A DNA stretch of 61,279 nucleotides from Rhodospirillaceae bacterium (lineage in GTDB: Bacteria; Pseudomonadota; Alphaproteobacteria; Rhodospirillales; JABHCV01), in NCBI GenBank assembly GCA_014382375.1, contig JACNJU010000083.1, positions 1 to 61,279 of the forward strand, in the 5' to 3' direction. This document shows positions 8,738-16,987 of this stretch, in pieces; the stretch's first letter is position 1, and each line of letters opens with the position of its first letter. Made by a program: the position numbers and the translations under genes. A model generated the notes under the pieces. That model had not been told where the DNA came from. It saw only the letters and a list, made by a program, of their open reading frames with translations, and made no database searches.

Positions 8738-9508
8738 CTAACTGTGGCTCCACTGGGGACTGCGCTTTTCGACAAAGGCTTTAAGGCCTTCGTGGGCGTC
8801 GTCACTGTTCATCAAACCTTCAAGATAAAGTGTCTCGACCCGGTCAAGATCGGCGCTGACGGATTCGGCAAAATTCTGACGGGCAGCGCTCAGCGCAAAA
8901 CGCAAGGTGCTGGCCGACAATCCGGCAAGATGCTCATCAAAGTATGCAAGCGCTGCGGCTTCCGGGTTGGCGTCAGCTTGCAACGCGATGCCCAGACGGA
9001 CCGCCTCGTCACCGGAAATACTACGCCCCGACAAAAGCATGTCTTCGGCGGCTTGCTGACCGGCCAGACGCGGCAGCAAACAACTGGCCGCCGGGGCGAA
9101 GACGGCGAGCTTGACTTCCGGTTGGCCGAGACTGGCTTGCGGGTTAACAAACATCATATTGCCAGCCATCGCCACTTCAAGACCGCCACCCAGGCACTGA
9201 CCATTGACGGCAACCAATATAGGGGCCGGGCAGATCAGCATTTTTTTGATCAGGGAATGCAGGGCCTGCAACATTTTCGCACATTGATCAGGCATGTGTT
9301 CTTCAACACTGGCCCCAAAACTGAAATGCGGACCGTCATGATCGAGCAGGACTGCGTGAACGTCAGGGCTGGCGATAACATCATTGATAGCGGCGTCCAG
9401 ACGGCCAATCATTTCGGCGTCGATGATGTTGGCCTTGGCCCGGTTCAGGCGCAGACGCAGTAGCCTGTCGTCCTTTTCTCGCCAGACTTTTAGCGGCCCC
9501 TCAGTCAT
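8738..9508 (-). CDS. dch: Cyclohexa-1,5-diene-1-carbonyl-CoA hydratase
   Basis: The 256-residue crotonase-fold enzyme adds water to the dienoyl-CoA product of benzoyl-CoA reductase, forming 6-hydroxycyclohex-1-ene-1-carbonyl-CoA. The oxyanion-hole segments are HFSFGASVEEHM and VNGQCLGGGLEVAMAGN. Length matches Thauera Dch (about 258). The N-terminus WREKDDRLLRLRLNRAKANIID and the motif ASLGQPEVKLAVFAPAAS fit Dch better than ordinary enoyl-CoA hydratases. It overlaps oah by eight bases and ends two bases before bcrC, so the three are one transcript. A general crotonase is the alternative, but the context leaves little room for it. Confidence 0.88.
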   Translation of the reverse strand: MTEGPLKVWREKDDRLLRLRLNRAKANIIDAEMIGRLDAAINDVIASPDVHAVLLDHDGPHFSFGASVEEHMPDQCAKMLQALHSLIKKMLICPAPILVAVNGQCLGGGLEVAMAGNMMFVNPQASLGQPEVKLAVFAPAASCLLPRLAGQQAAEDMLLSGRSISGDEAVRLGIALQADANPEAAALAYFDEHLAGLSASTLRFALSAARQNFAESVSADLDRVETLYLEGLMNSDDAHEGLKAFVEKRSPQWSHS

Positions 9509-10646
9509 CGGAACCAGCTCCCGGCATCAGGCTGTCGATCAGTTCAGGAGTCCACGGCACGCCCTGGGCCAGACCCTGACGCAGTTTGACAAAATCGATT
9601 TCGCGACCGGTTTCCTTGGTGCCTTCGTTAAAGGCGCGGAAGCCGACGCGGGCCTCGTTCATCATGTTCAGAGCCAGCCAGGCGCGGGAATTCTCCTTGT
9701 TGGCGTTCCAGGCAGCCAACTTGGGTTTACGAAGCTCCTCAAGGCTTTTGGTCATACATTCGGGGAACGTCTCAAGCAGTTTGGCGCACAGGGCTTCGAT
9801 CTCTGCATCGAGCAAACTTAAATCCAGTTCGCCGGACTTCATCAATTCCTTGCCGGCATTGAAATCATCGCCGGTTTTGAATTCACCCAGAACAATGCGT
9901 CCATATTCATCAACCATCTGGTTGGTGACGACCATGGGGTTGGCAACGAAGTCGCCATCGACTTTTAAGGCCGGCACCACCTGCATGATGATGCCCAGTC
10001 GGTAAGCCTTGTGGGCGGAAAATGGTTCACACAACGTCCCCGACACCATCGCCTGCTCGCAGCCGATCATCAGTGGCAGAAAATCCGTCGCCCCGCCAAT
10101 GGCCGCAGAACCATGCTTGGGCCCGGCTTGCCCGAAGTTGCACATGTCATGGGCGATGGAGAAATCACAAGCCATACCGATTTCCTGCCCGCCACCAATG
10201 CGCATCCCGTTGACCCGGCATATTATTGGCTTGTCGCAGCCCAGAATGGCCGAAACCATGTCGTTAAACAGGCGCATGTACTGACGGTATTCCTGCGGGT
10301 TGCCTGCATAATATTCGGCATATTCCTTGGTATTGCCGCCGGTGCAGAAGGCGCGATCACCGGTACCGGTAAAGACCACGGCGTTGACGGAGCGATCGAC
10401 AGAGGCGCGGCGGAAGGCGAGAATTGCGCCTTTTACCATATCGGTGGTGTAGGAATTGAACTGCCCCGGATTATCGAGGGTAATCCAGACGTTATAGAGA
10501 CCATCGACGACACTGCCATCGGCCTTTTTGGCCGGACGCTTGTCATAAAGAATACCCTCAACCACTGTCTCCGCCTCGGCCACCAGATTGTGATCATTGA
10601 GAACGGCGGGTTTTGTGTCGGCTATAATCTTGTCTGTATCTGACAT
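9501..10646 (-). CDS. oah: 6-Oxocyclohex-1-ene-1-carbonyl-CoA hydrolase (Oah/BamA)
   Basis: The 381-residue crotonase-superfamily hydrolase opens the alicyclic ring of 6-oxocyclohex-1-ene-1-carbonyl-CoA to 3-hydroxypimelyl-CoA. This family (bamA) is widely used as a marker for anaerobic aromatic degradation. Diagnostic features are NVWITLDNPGQFNSYTTDMVKG, FTGTGDRAFCTGGNTKEYAEYYAGNPQEYRQYMRLFNDMV, RVNGMRIGGGQEIGMACDFSIA and NFGQAGPKHGSAAIGGATDFLP. Length is as in Thauera Oah (about 377). It sits 18 bases after had and overlaps dch. Its C-terminal half beyond residue 250 is an Oah-specific extension not found in simple enoyl-CoA hydratases. Confidence 0.94.
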   Translation of the reverse strand: MSDTDKIIADTKPAVLNDHNLVAEAETVVEGILYDKRPAKKADGSVVDGLYNVWITLDNPGQFNSYTTDMVKGAILAFRRASVDRSVNAVVFTGTGDRAFCTGGNTKEYAEYYAGNPQEYRQYMRLFNDMVSAILGCDKPIICRVNGMRIGGGQEIGMACDFSIAHDMCNFGQAGPKHGSAAIGGATDFLPLMIGCEQAMVSGTLCEPFSAHKAYRLGIIMQVVPALKVDGDFVANPMVVTNQMVDEYGRIVLGEFKTGDDFNAGKELMKSGELDLSLLDAEIEALCAKLLETFPECMTKSLEELRKPKLAAWNANKENSRAWLALNMMNEARVGFRAFNEGTKETGREIDFVKLRQGLAQGVPWTPELIDSLMPGAGSDD

Positions 10647-10664
10647 GGCAATTTCTCGCTTTTC

Positions 10665-11732
10665 TTAAGGCACCAGAATGGCGCGGCGTTTCATTTCATG
10701 GCTGTGAACGGCCTCGAAAACGGTGTTGATGTCGGCCAGTGGATGCTGTTCAACAAACGGCAACACCTTGATTTTACCATCGAGCACCAAATCGATTGCG
10801 CCTGGATAAAGGTCGGGCGTACAGCCCCAGTTGCCGAGCGCACGGGCATGGAATGCCATCAGGTTGGAAAGTCTGATCTCGGATTTTTCCATGGTGAAGC
10901 CGACAACACTTAATGTCGCGCCGTGCACCAAAAGCCCGTAAGCCGTCTGCTGACCGGCAGCAGAGCCTGAACATTCAAAAATGAACCATTCCGTCGAACG
11001 CAGCCCTTTTTCCTTGGCGAAGGCGCCGATTGCTTTTTTCAGGTCGCGACCGGAAATTTCTTTGCTGTTAAAGGTCCTGGTCGCACCACAAGCCAAAATC
11101 GCTTCAAGTTTGGCCTCGTCAACATCGATGGCGATAACCGTTGCGCCAAGAGCTGCGGCAACCTGAACCGCGTAACCGCCAACCCCGCCGACTCCGATGA
11201 CGATAGCCAGATCACCCTCGCCAATGCCCGATTGGATGGCCGCCTGATAGGGCGTTGTGACGGCGTCGGCAACAACCGAAAGATCGGCAAGCTCCATTCC
11301 CTGTTCCGCCAAACGCGTTTCATCGACTTCACAAAGACCACGCGCCGGAACCGTAATGTGAGAGGCGAAACCACCCTGGATGTCGTTTCCGGGCATTTGT
11401 TGGGCCCGGCAGATGGTGCCCTTGCCGCGTTTGCACAGATCACACGTTCCGCAGGGAATGACGGCGGAAATGATCACCGCCTTATCCATCCAGTCTTCCG
11501 CACCCGCGCCCGCACCAACAACCCGGCCACTGATTTCATGACCAAGCGCCAGAGGCAGTTCGTGATTGAGGCGCACACCGTCGTAAAGATAGCCCAAATC
11601 CGTATGGCAGACGCCGCAGCCGGCGATTTCGATCAGGGTGTCGCCGGGGCCGGGGGGGGAGGCCTCAAACTGTTCCCTGACCAAGGGTTCACCGACTGCG
11701 GTCATCATCCAGCGATAGGCGGTAACGGTCAT
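10665..11732 (-). CDS. had: 6-Hydroxycyclohex-1-ene-1-carbonyl-CoA dehydrogenase
   Basis: The 355-residue medium-chain alcohol dehydrogenase oxidises 6-hydroxycyclohex-1-ene-1-carbonyl-CoA to the 6-oxo compound with NAD. The zinc-site pattern [14 protein letters not shown] and GHEISG, the structural-zinc cysteines in [18 protein letters not shown], and the nucleotide fold [21 protein letters not shown] are present. The segment [19 protein letters not shown] resembles the Had family. It is the first gene of the leftward anaerobic operon and is divergent from the short-chain dehydrogenase at 11,894. The ribosome-binding site is weak (GGGGC). Promoter signals are expected within 11,733-11,893, where two overlapping palindromes lie. 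Confidence 0.92.
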   Translation of the reverse strand: MTVTAYRWMMTAVGEPLVREQFEASPPGPGDTLIEIAGCGVCHTDLGYLYDGVRLNHELPLALGHEISGRVVGAGAGAEDWMDKAVIISAVIPCGTCDLCKRGKGTICRAQQMPGNDIQGGFASHITVPARGLCEVDETRLAEQGMELADLSVVADAVTTPYQAAIQSGIGEGDLAIVIGVGGVGGYAVQVAAALGATVIAIDVDEAKLEAILACGATRTFNSKEISGRDLKKAIGAFAKEKGLRSTEWFIFECSGSAAGQQTAYGLLVHGATLSVVGFTMEKSEIRLSNLMAFHARALGNWGCTPDLYPGAIDLVLDGKIKVLPFVEQHPLADINTVFEAVHSHEMKRRAILVP

Positions 11733-11776
11733 TTTTTATTAGCCCCCTGAAACTTGAAAAAAAGGCACAAAGCAGG

Positions 11777-11819
11777 TGATTTATCCATTAATCAGTAATT
11801 ACGCACCGTAATACGTATT
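11777..11819. promoter_or_regulatory. Cluster of dyads in the had/SDR divergent region
   Basis: Three inverted repeats crowd here. TGATT (11777-11781) pairs with AATCA (11790-11794). ATTACG (11798-11803) and CGTAAT (11807-11812) flank CAC. AATACGTATT (11810-11819) is self-complementary and overlaps the second. The cluster lies 45-88 bases upstream of had and 75-117 bases upstream of the divergent dehydrogenase. It is probably the operator region of the anaerobic benzoyl-CoA operon. No FNR/AadR-type TTGAT-N4-ATCAA box is seen. The binding protein is unknown. Confidence 0.45.
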
Positions 11820-11893
11820 TATCGTTGCGTCCATCCTTTTTTGCGGTTATTGGCTTAAGTGTTGTGGAAAACTGCTTTAGGATGGTGTCGCAT

Positions 11894-12616
11894 ATGGATA
11901 AGCCACAAAAATTTCCTTTCGATTTTACCGGACAGGTCGCGCTCGTTACCGGGGCCACCAGGGGCATCGGTCGCGCCATTGCCGAAGCGCTTCTTCAATG
12001 CGGCGCGGATGTGCAGGGGCTGGACCTGGAAAGTGATCAGAACGCGCCTTTCCCCATCCATAACATCAACATTGCTGATGCGCTCGCCGTAAACGACGCC
12101 ATCAGCGCCCTGCCCAAGTCGCCTTCCCTGCTGGTCAACAATGCCGGCATCACCCGCGACCGCTCAATCGCCAAAATGAGTGCCGAGGAATGGCAACAGG
12201 TGATCGACGTTAACCTGACCGGGGCGTTCAATGTACTGAAAGCCTGTGCCCCGCTAATGGCGGCTGGCGGTTACGGGCGTATCGTCAACATCACCTCCAT
12301 CAACGGACTGCGCGGTAAATTCGGCCAGGCCAATTACAGCGCTGCCAAAGCCGGTTTGATCGGCCTGACAAAAACCGCGGCCCGGGAATTTGGCCGCAAG
12401 GGCGTCACCGTCAACGCCGTAGCCCCCGGCATGGTGATGACAGAAATGGCCGAAAAACTACCCTCGGATGTTCTCGAAAAGGCGCGTGCCGAAGGGGTCG
12501 TCGAAAAACTGGCGACACCTGAGGATATCGCTTACGCCGTTCTGTTCCTGCTATCCGAAGGCGCCGGCCTGATCACCGGCGAAGTGCTGAAGGTCGATGG
12601 CGGCCAATATATCTAG
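11894..12616 (+). CDS. Short-chain dehydrogenase/reductase, FabG-like
   Basis: From the ATG at 11894 the product is 240 residues. In-frame starts at 11825 and 11882 are less attractive because the conserved fold begins only at VALVTGATRGIGRA. It has the cofactor motif TGATRGIGRA, NNAG, the catalytic Ser in ITSINGLRG, Tyr-Lys in YSAAKAG and the C-terminal GGQYI. The family reduces 3-oxoacyl thioesters or oxidises hydroxyacyl ones. Divergence from had and the shared promoter region suggest a step in the same pathway, for example on 3-hydroxypimelyl-CoA or a cyclic hydroxyacyl-CoA, but BadH-like identity is not supported. The specific substrate is unknown. Confidence 0.75.
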   Translation: MDKPQKFPFDFTGQVALVTGATRGIGRAIAEALLQCGADVQGLDLESDQNAPFPIHNINIADALAVNDAISALPKSPSLLVNNAGITRDRSIAKMSAEEWQQVIDVNLTGAFNVLKACAPLMAAGGYGRIVNITSINGLRGKFGQANYSAAKAGLIGLTKTAAREFGRKGVTVNAVAPGMVMTEMAEKLPSDVLEKARAEGVVEKLATPEDIAYAVLFLLSEGAGLITGEVLKVDGGQYI

Positions 12617-12673
12617 ATCAGTTCACGTTTCGTATGAACACGTTATGTTCAAACGAAACGTGAAAAGCTGATC
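12616..12673. other. Long hairpin between the SDR gene and the hcr promoter
   Basis: TTCACGTTTCGTATGAAC (12622-12639) pairs with 12647-12664 with a single mismatch and a seven-base loop. The stem continues outward through GATCAG (12616-12621) and CTGATC (12668-12673) after a three-base bulge. It begins on the last base of the SDR stop codon. No clear T-run follows (only GATTTTATA), so it may be a terminator for both strands, an RNA-stabilising hairpin or a protein-binding palindrome. Confidence 0.5.
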
Positions 12674-12741
12674 GATTTTATAAAGGGTGATCGCCTCTAG
12701 GAATATTTTTCAGTTGTTGTTTCGACGAGACTGAAATACAC

Positions 12742-12769
12742 TATAATTGTTCGGCACCCGAACAATTAT
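12742..12769 (+). promoter_or_regulatory. hcr promoter -10 box overlapped by a perfect palindromic operator
   Basis: A consensus TATAAT lies at 12742-12747. Overlapping it, the 12-base arm ATAATTGTTCGG (12743-12754) and its exact complement (12758-12769) flank the spacer CAC. A weak -35 (TTGTTT at 12717-12722) is possible. The palindrome ends 13 bases before the hcrC ATG. A near copy occurs at the ligase promoter (18530-18550), matching at 16 of the 21 central positions. A repressor bound here would cover the -10 box. The local MarR protein is the natural candidate. Confidence 0.7.
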
Positions 12770-12782
12770 TCAGGAATCGGCT

Positions 12783-13256
12783 ATGGCCAAATCAATCCTT
12801 GAACTGACCCTTAATGGCCAACCGCGCCAGGACGCTGTCACCGACAACACCCTGCTTGTCGATTACCTGCGCGAGGTTACCGGCCACACCGGCACCAAGA
12901 TCGGCTGCGACGGTGGCGAGTGCGGGGCCTGTACCGTGCTGGTTGACGGTGAGCCCCGCCTGTCGTGCCTGTCGCTGGCAACATCGTGCAGGGGAAGCAC
13001 AGTCGAAACCATAGAAGGATGTTCAGACGGCGGTCGTCTGTCGGCTTTGCAAAAGGCCTTTAACGAGCAACTTGGCAGCCAGTGCGGCTATTGCACACCA
13101 GGCATGATCATGGCGGCCGAAGGGTTGCTCAGGAAGAACCCCAACCCCAGCGAGCCTGAAATCAGGAACGCCCTGGGCGGCAACATCTGTCGCTGTACCG
13201 GGTACGTTAAAATCATCGAGGCCGTGCAAACAGCGGCTGGCGGAAACATCCCATGA
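12783..13256 (+). CDS. hcrC: 4-Hydroxybenzoyl-CoA reductase, [2Fe-2S] subunit (gamma)
   Basis: The 157-residue protein, started at the ATG preceded by AGGAA, is the small iron-sulfur subunit of a xanthine-oxidase-family molybdoenzyme. Two [2Fe-2S] sites are visible: plant-type Cys42, Cys47, Cys50 and Cys62 ([10 protein letters not shown]...SC), and the helical-domain Cys101, Cys104, Cys136 and Cys138 ([17 protein letters not shown]). It passes electrons to the molybdenum centre of HcrA. The reductase removes the para-hydroxyl of 4-hydroxybenzoyl-CoA, giving benzoyl-CoA. The hcrA ATG overlaps its stop. Family membership alone would be ambiguous. The beta subunit settles the identity. Confidence 0.9.
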   Translation: MAKSILELTLNGQPRQDAVTDNTLLVDYLREVTGHTGTKIGCDGGECGACTVLVDGEPRLSCLSLATSCRGSTVETIEGCSDGGRLSALQKAFNEQLGSQCGYCTPGMIMAAEGLLRKNPNPSEPEIRNALGGNICRCTGYVKIIEAVQTAAGGNIP

Positions 13257-15586
13257 GCGCCCCGGACAAAGCCAGAAAGCCGATGATCGGCCGCCGCGCA
13301 CCGCTCATTGACGGGATTGAGAAAGTGACCGGCAAGGCGCAATATACCGCCGATTTTATTCACCAGGATGCCTCTGTGGGGCGCATCTTCCGCAGTCCTT
13401 ACGCACACGCCGAGATCATTCATGTGGATGTTTCCAAGGCCCGCGCCCTGCCCGGCGTCATCGCCGTTATCACCGGCGACGATTGCGATAAACCCTTCGG
13501 CATTATCCCCATTGCCCAGAACGAATTCCCCCTGTCCCGTGACAAAGTGCGCTACTGCGGTGAACCGGTTGCCGCCATCGCCGCCATTGACGAAGCTACG
13601 GCTGAAAAAGCCCTGAAGCTGATCGACTTCAAAGTCAACGAACTGCCGGGTTACTTCACCGCCGACGACGCCCGCGCCGAGGACGCCGTGCTGCTGCACG
13701 AAAACAAACCCGGCAACCTTGAGCGCGAGGTGCATAGCGAATTCGGCGATGTTGAGGCTGGCTTCGAGGCCGCAGACATTATCCGCGAAGAAACCTACGA
13801 TTGCGCCGAAGTTACCCATGTCCACATGGAGCCCCACGCGTCGCTTGCCGATTATGACGTCGAGCGCGACCGGGTGACCCTTCATTCGGTGACCCAGGTG
13901 CCGTTTTATGTTCACAAACGGGTCGCCCAGTGCATGGACATGGATGAATCCCGGGTCCGGGTGATCAAACCGTTTATCGGTGGCGGCTTCGGGGCCCGCA
14001 CCGAGGCGTTGAATTTTGAAATCATTGCCTGCCTTTTGGCCCGCGCCGCCGGTGGCAAGGTACGCATGAAGCTCAGTCGCGAGGAAACATTCCTGACCCA
14101 CCGGGGCCGCCCGCGAACCCGGGTCAAGATGAAAATCGGCATGACCAACGAGGGCAAGATGACGGCCTGTGATTGTGTGGTCGAGCAAACCGGCGGCGCT
14201 TTCGCCGGATACGGCATCGTCACCATTTTGTACGCAGGGTCCTTGCTGAACGCCATCTACGACATTCCCGCCGTCCGCTATAACGGTTTCAGGGTTTACA
14301 CCAACACCCCGGCCTGCGGGGCGATGCGTGGCCACGGCACTGTCGATGTGCGCCACGCTTTTGAAAGTGTTACGGACATAATGGCCGAAGAGCTGGGGAT
14401 TGATCCCTTCGCGCTTCGTCGCAGCAATCTTCTCAAGGCGCCGATCCGCACCATCAACGATCTTGAAGTGACCTCTTACGGCTTGCCGGAATGTCTGGAC
14501 TGGGTCGAGAAAGCCAGCGACTGGAAAAAGAGAAGCGGCAAAATGCCCGCTGGCAAGGGTCTGGGCATGGCCTGTTCCCACTACGTTAGCGGGGCCGCCA
14601 AACCCGTTCACTGGACCGGCGAGCCGCACGCGGTGGTCAACCTGAAGCTCGATTTCGATGGCGGCATCACCATCCTGACCGGTGCCGCCGACATCGGTCA
14701 GGGCTCAAGCACGATCCTGGCCCAGGTCGTCGGCGAAGTCCTGAAGGTGGATTTCGACCGCCTCACCGTCATTGCCAATGACAGTCGCATCACGCCAAAG
14801 GATAATGGCTCCTACTCTTCACGTGTCACCTTCATGGTTGGCAATGCGGCCCTGGAGGCGGCGGAGACCCTGAAAGTGATCCTTATCAAGGCAGCGGCCC
14901 GGAAACTTGAGGTCAAACCCGAAGACGTTGAATGCCTGGGCGAAAGCTACCGCATTACCAGCCAACAAGGCTCTGACATCCCGTTTAAGGACGTCGTCAT
15001 CGAGGCCCTGACGGAAAGCGGCACCATTACCGTCAAGGGCACCTTTACGGTTCCAAAAAAATTCCAGGGCGGCAAATACCACGGGGCCGGGGTTGGCCCG
15101 TCCATGGCCTATTCCTATTCAACCCTGGCCGCCCAGGTCGATGTCGATGACGTTACGGGCCGGGTCACCGTCGAAAAAATCTGGGTCGCCCATGATGTTG
15201 GTTTTGCTTTGAACCCCCTGTCCGTCGAGGGACAGGTTCAAGGTGGCGTCTGGATGGGTGTCGGTCAGGCGATCAGCGAGGAAACCAATTATCACGAAGG
15301 TCTGCCGATAACATCCAACATGCTGGATTATCGGGTTCCGACCATCGTCGAGTCCCCTGATATTGAGGTCAAAATTATCGAAAGCATCGATCCCAATGGT
15401 CCCTTCGGAGCCAAGGAAGCCAGCGAAGGGTGCCTGTCGGGCATCATTCCGGCCATTGCCAACGCCGTCTACAACGCAACCGGAGTCCGTCTTTTTGAAA
15501 CGCCGCTGACGCCGGAGCGTATTATCGATGGCCAGATCAAACTTCAACGCCTGATCAAGAAGCAAGCCGCTGCAGGGGCAAGCTGA
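13253..15586 (+). CDS. hcrA: 4-Hydroxybenzoyl-CoA reductase, molybdenum subunit (alpha)
   Basis: The 777-residue subunit (Thauera HcrA is about 770) binds the molybdopterin cytosine dinucleotide cofactor and the substrate. It has the N-terminal a/b-hammerhead domain ([18 protein letters not shown]) and cofactor-binding segments [32 protein letters not shown] and [19 protein letters not shown]. The C-terminal [13 protein letters not shown] carries the glutamate expected next to molybdenum. It overlaps hcrC by four bases and hcrB by one, so the three are translationally coupled. A general xanthine dehydrogenase would be the alternative if the neighbours were not HcrB and HcrC. Confidence 0.92.
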   Translation: MSAPDKARKPMIGRRAPLIDGIEKVTGKAQYTADFIHQDASVGRIFRSPYAHAEIIHVDVSKARALPGVIAVITGDDCDKPFGIIPIAQNEFPLSRDKVRYCGEPVAAIAAIDEATAEKALKLIDFKVNELPGYFTADDARAEDAVLLHENKPGNLEREVHSEFGDVEAGFEAADIIREETYDCAEVTHVHMEPHASLADYDVERDRVTLHSVTQVPFYVHKRVAQCMDMDESRVRVIKPFIGGGFGARTEALNFEIIACLLARAAGGKVRMKLSREETFLTHRGRPRTRVKMKIGMTNEGKMTACDCVVEQTGGAFAGYGIVTILYAGSLLNAIYDIPAVRYNGFRVYTNTPACGAMRGHGTVDVRHAFESVTDIMAEELGIDPFALRRSNLLKAPIRTINDLEVTSYGLPECLDWVEKASDWKKRSGKMPAGKGLGMACSHYVSGAAKPVHWTGEPHAVVNLKLDFDGGITILTGAADIGQGSSTILAQVVGEVLKVDFDRLTVIANDSRITPKDNGSYSSRVTFMVGNAALEAAETLKVILIKAAARKLEVKPEDVECLGESYRITSQQGSDIPFKDVVIEALTESGTITVKGTFTVPKKFQGGKYHGAGVGPSMAYSYSTLAAQVDVDDVTGRVTVEKIWVAHDVGFALNPLSVEGQVQGGVWMGVGQAISEETNYHEGLPITSNMLDYRVPTIVESPDIEVKIIESIDPNGPFGAKEASEGCLSGIIPAIANAVYNATGVRLFETPLTPERIIDGQIKLQRLIKKQAAAGAS

Positions 15587-16563
15587 TGGAATTCATGCCC
15601 GATTTCAACGTCCTTCATCCGGCCACCATTGACGAGGCGGTAAATCTTTTTGGACAAAACCCGGATGCCCGTTATGTCGCCGGTGGCACCGACCTTGTCG
15701 TCAATATCCGCCGTGGCATCGAGGCCCCGCAAACCCTGATTGATTTATCCCGGGTCACTGACATCAAGCAGATTGAAGATGACGGGGCGGGCGGCACCGT
15801 GATCGGTGCAGGCGTCACCTTGAGCACCCTTATCGATCATCAGGGTCTCACCGAAAACTACGGCGCTGTTGCACAAGCCGCCGCCACAGTCGCCGCCGCC
15901 ACCCACCGTCATGTCGCCACGCTGGGTGGCAATTTGTGCCTCGATACCCGTTGCGTTTTTTATAATCAGAGCGAATGGTGGCGCAGCGCCAATGACTATT
16001 GCCTGAAATCCCGTGGTGATGTGTGCCATGTGGCACCTTCGGGTGATCACTGCTTCGCCGCCTTCAGCGGCGACCTGGCCCCGGCCTTGCTGGTGTTTGA
16101 TGCAGAGGTCACAATAAACGGGCCAGAAGGCTCGAGGACCGTGCCCTTAAACGACATCTACGCCGACGACGGGGCTGCGCACCTGTTGCTGGAAAAGGGC
16201 GAAATTCTGACCACCATTCACCTTCCCGCAGCAAAGGGGGTTCGTTCCGGCTACGACAAGGTACGGGTTCGCGACAGCCTTGACTTTCCCCTGGCCGGTG
16301 TCGCCATCGCCATGAAAATTGGGGCCCAGGGGATTGATCGAATAAAAGTTGCCCTGACCGGCCTGAATTCCCGTCCGCTTGTTCTTGCCGGAACCGACGC
16401 ACTGACAGGACAAAACGTTGACGAGAAGGCCCTGGATACCCTGAGTGACCTGCTACCCAAACAAATCCAGCCCATGACCAGCACCATGACACCACCGGGG
16501 TACCGGCGCAAAGTGGCGACTAATTTGATCCGTAAGGTGGCCCTTAGCTTGAGTGACCGCTGA
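15586..16563 (+). CDS. hcrB: 4-Hydroxybenzoyl-CoA reductase, FAD subunit with extra [4Fe-4S] loop (beta)
   Basis: The 325-residue FAD subunit has the usual FAD motifs AGGTDLVVNIRRG and ATLGGNLCLDTRC. Between them and the next strand lies an insert of about 40 residues carrying Cys123, Cys139, Cys147 and Cys156. In Thauera aromatica the same insert binds an additional [4Fe-4S] cluster through four cysteines at almost the same numbers and is found only in 4-hydroxybenzoyl-CoA reductases. That insert reverses the electron flow of the family so that it works as a reductase with ferredoxin. Its 3' end overlaps the convergent MarR gene by 20 bases. Confidence 0.95.
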   Translation: MEFMPDFNVLHPATIDEAVNLFGQNPDARYVAGGTDLVVNIRRGIEAPQTLIDLSRVTDIKQIEDDGAGGTVIGAGVTLSTLIDHQGLTENYGAVAQAAATVAAATHRHVATLGGNLCLDTRCVFYNQSEWWRSANDYCLKSRGDVCHVAPSGDHCFAAFSGDLAPALLVFDAEVTINGPEGSRTVPLNDIYADDGAAHLLLEKGEILTTIHLPAAKGVRSGYDKVRVRDSLDFPLAGVAIAMKIGAQGIDRIKVALTGLNSRPLVLAGTDALTGQNVDEKALDTLSDLLPKQIQPMTSTMTPPGYRRKVATNLIRKVALSLSDR

Positions 16564-16987
16564 TTTTTTTCAGCAGATCGAGCAGAACTTCTTTTTCACC
16601 ATCTTCAAGGGCTGCGGAAATTTTCTTCTCGTGATGGTTAATTCTGGTTTTCACTGCGCTCAGTAATTTCTTGCCTTCCCCGGTCAGCGACAGCACATAG
16701 GCGCGCCTGTCAGTGGTCGATTGCGTTCGCCTGACCAGCCCCCGGCCCTCCAGAACATTGATAACCGCGACCATGGTTGAGCGCTCAATCCCCAAAGCGG
16801 CAGCCAGACCTGATTGATTCAGGCCGGGGTTTTCGGTGATCAAAATCAACACCCCGAACTGACCGGGCGAGATCTTTTCCGTCTTCACGCTATTCATGAA
16901 CTTATCAAACACCACCGACTGCGCCCGGCGCAGGTGGAAGCCGATCAGGCCATCAAGCATTCCCCAATCGACGCTTGTTTTCTTCAC
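16544..16987 (-). CDS. MarR-family regulator, probable repressor of hcr and ligase genes
   Basis: The 147-residue winged-helix protein has the MarR architecture: an N-terminal dimer helix (LDGLIGFHLRRAQSVVFDKFM), the recognition helix in LNQSGLAAALGIERSTMVAVINVLEGRGLVRR and the wing with the family signature STDRRAYVLSLTGEG. The GTG start overlaps the ligase stop (GTGA), so the two are one operon. Relatives in aromatic degradation (BadR, CouR, HcaR) respond to aromatic acids or their CoA thioesters. Two matching dyads, at the hcr promoter and at its own operon promoter, fit a repressor that controls both and itself. The effector is probably an aryl-CoA or aryl acid, by inference. Confidence 0.82.
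   Translation of the reverse strand: MKKTSVDWGMLDGLIGFHLRRAQSVVFDKFMNSVKTEKISPGQFGVLILITENPGLNQSGLAAALGIERSTMVAVINVLEGRGLVRRTQSTTDRRAYVLSLTGEGKKLLSAVKTRINHHEKKISAALEDGEKEVLLDLLKKISGHSS

Noticed and set aside
8744-9463. A 239-codon plus-strand frame
   Set aside because: It is antisense to dch, with low-complexity basic composition and no known fold.
13088-14629. A 513-codon open frame on the minus strand
   Set aside because: It lies wholly opposite hcrC/hcrA, whose protein motifs are unmistakable. It has no recognisable domain and reflects codon bias of the real gene.
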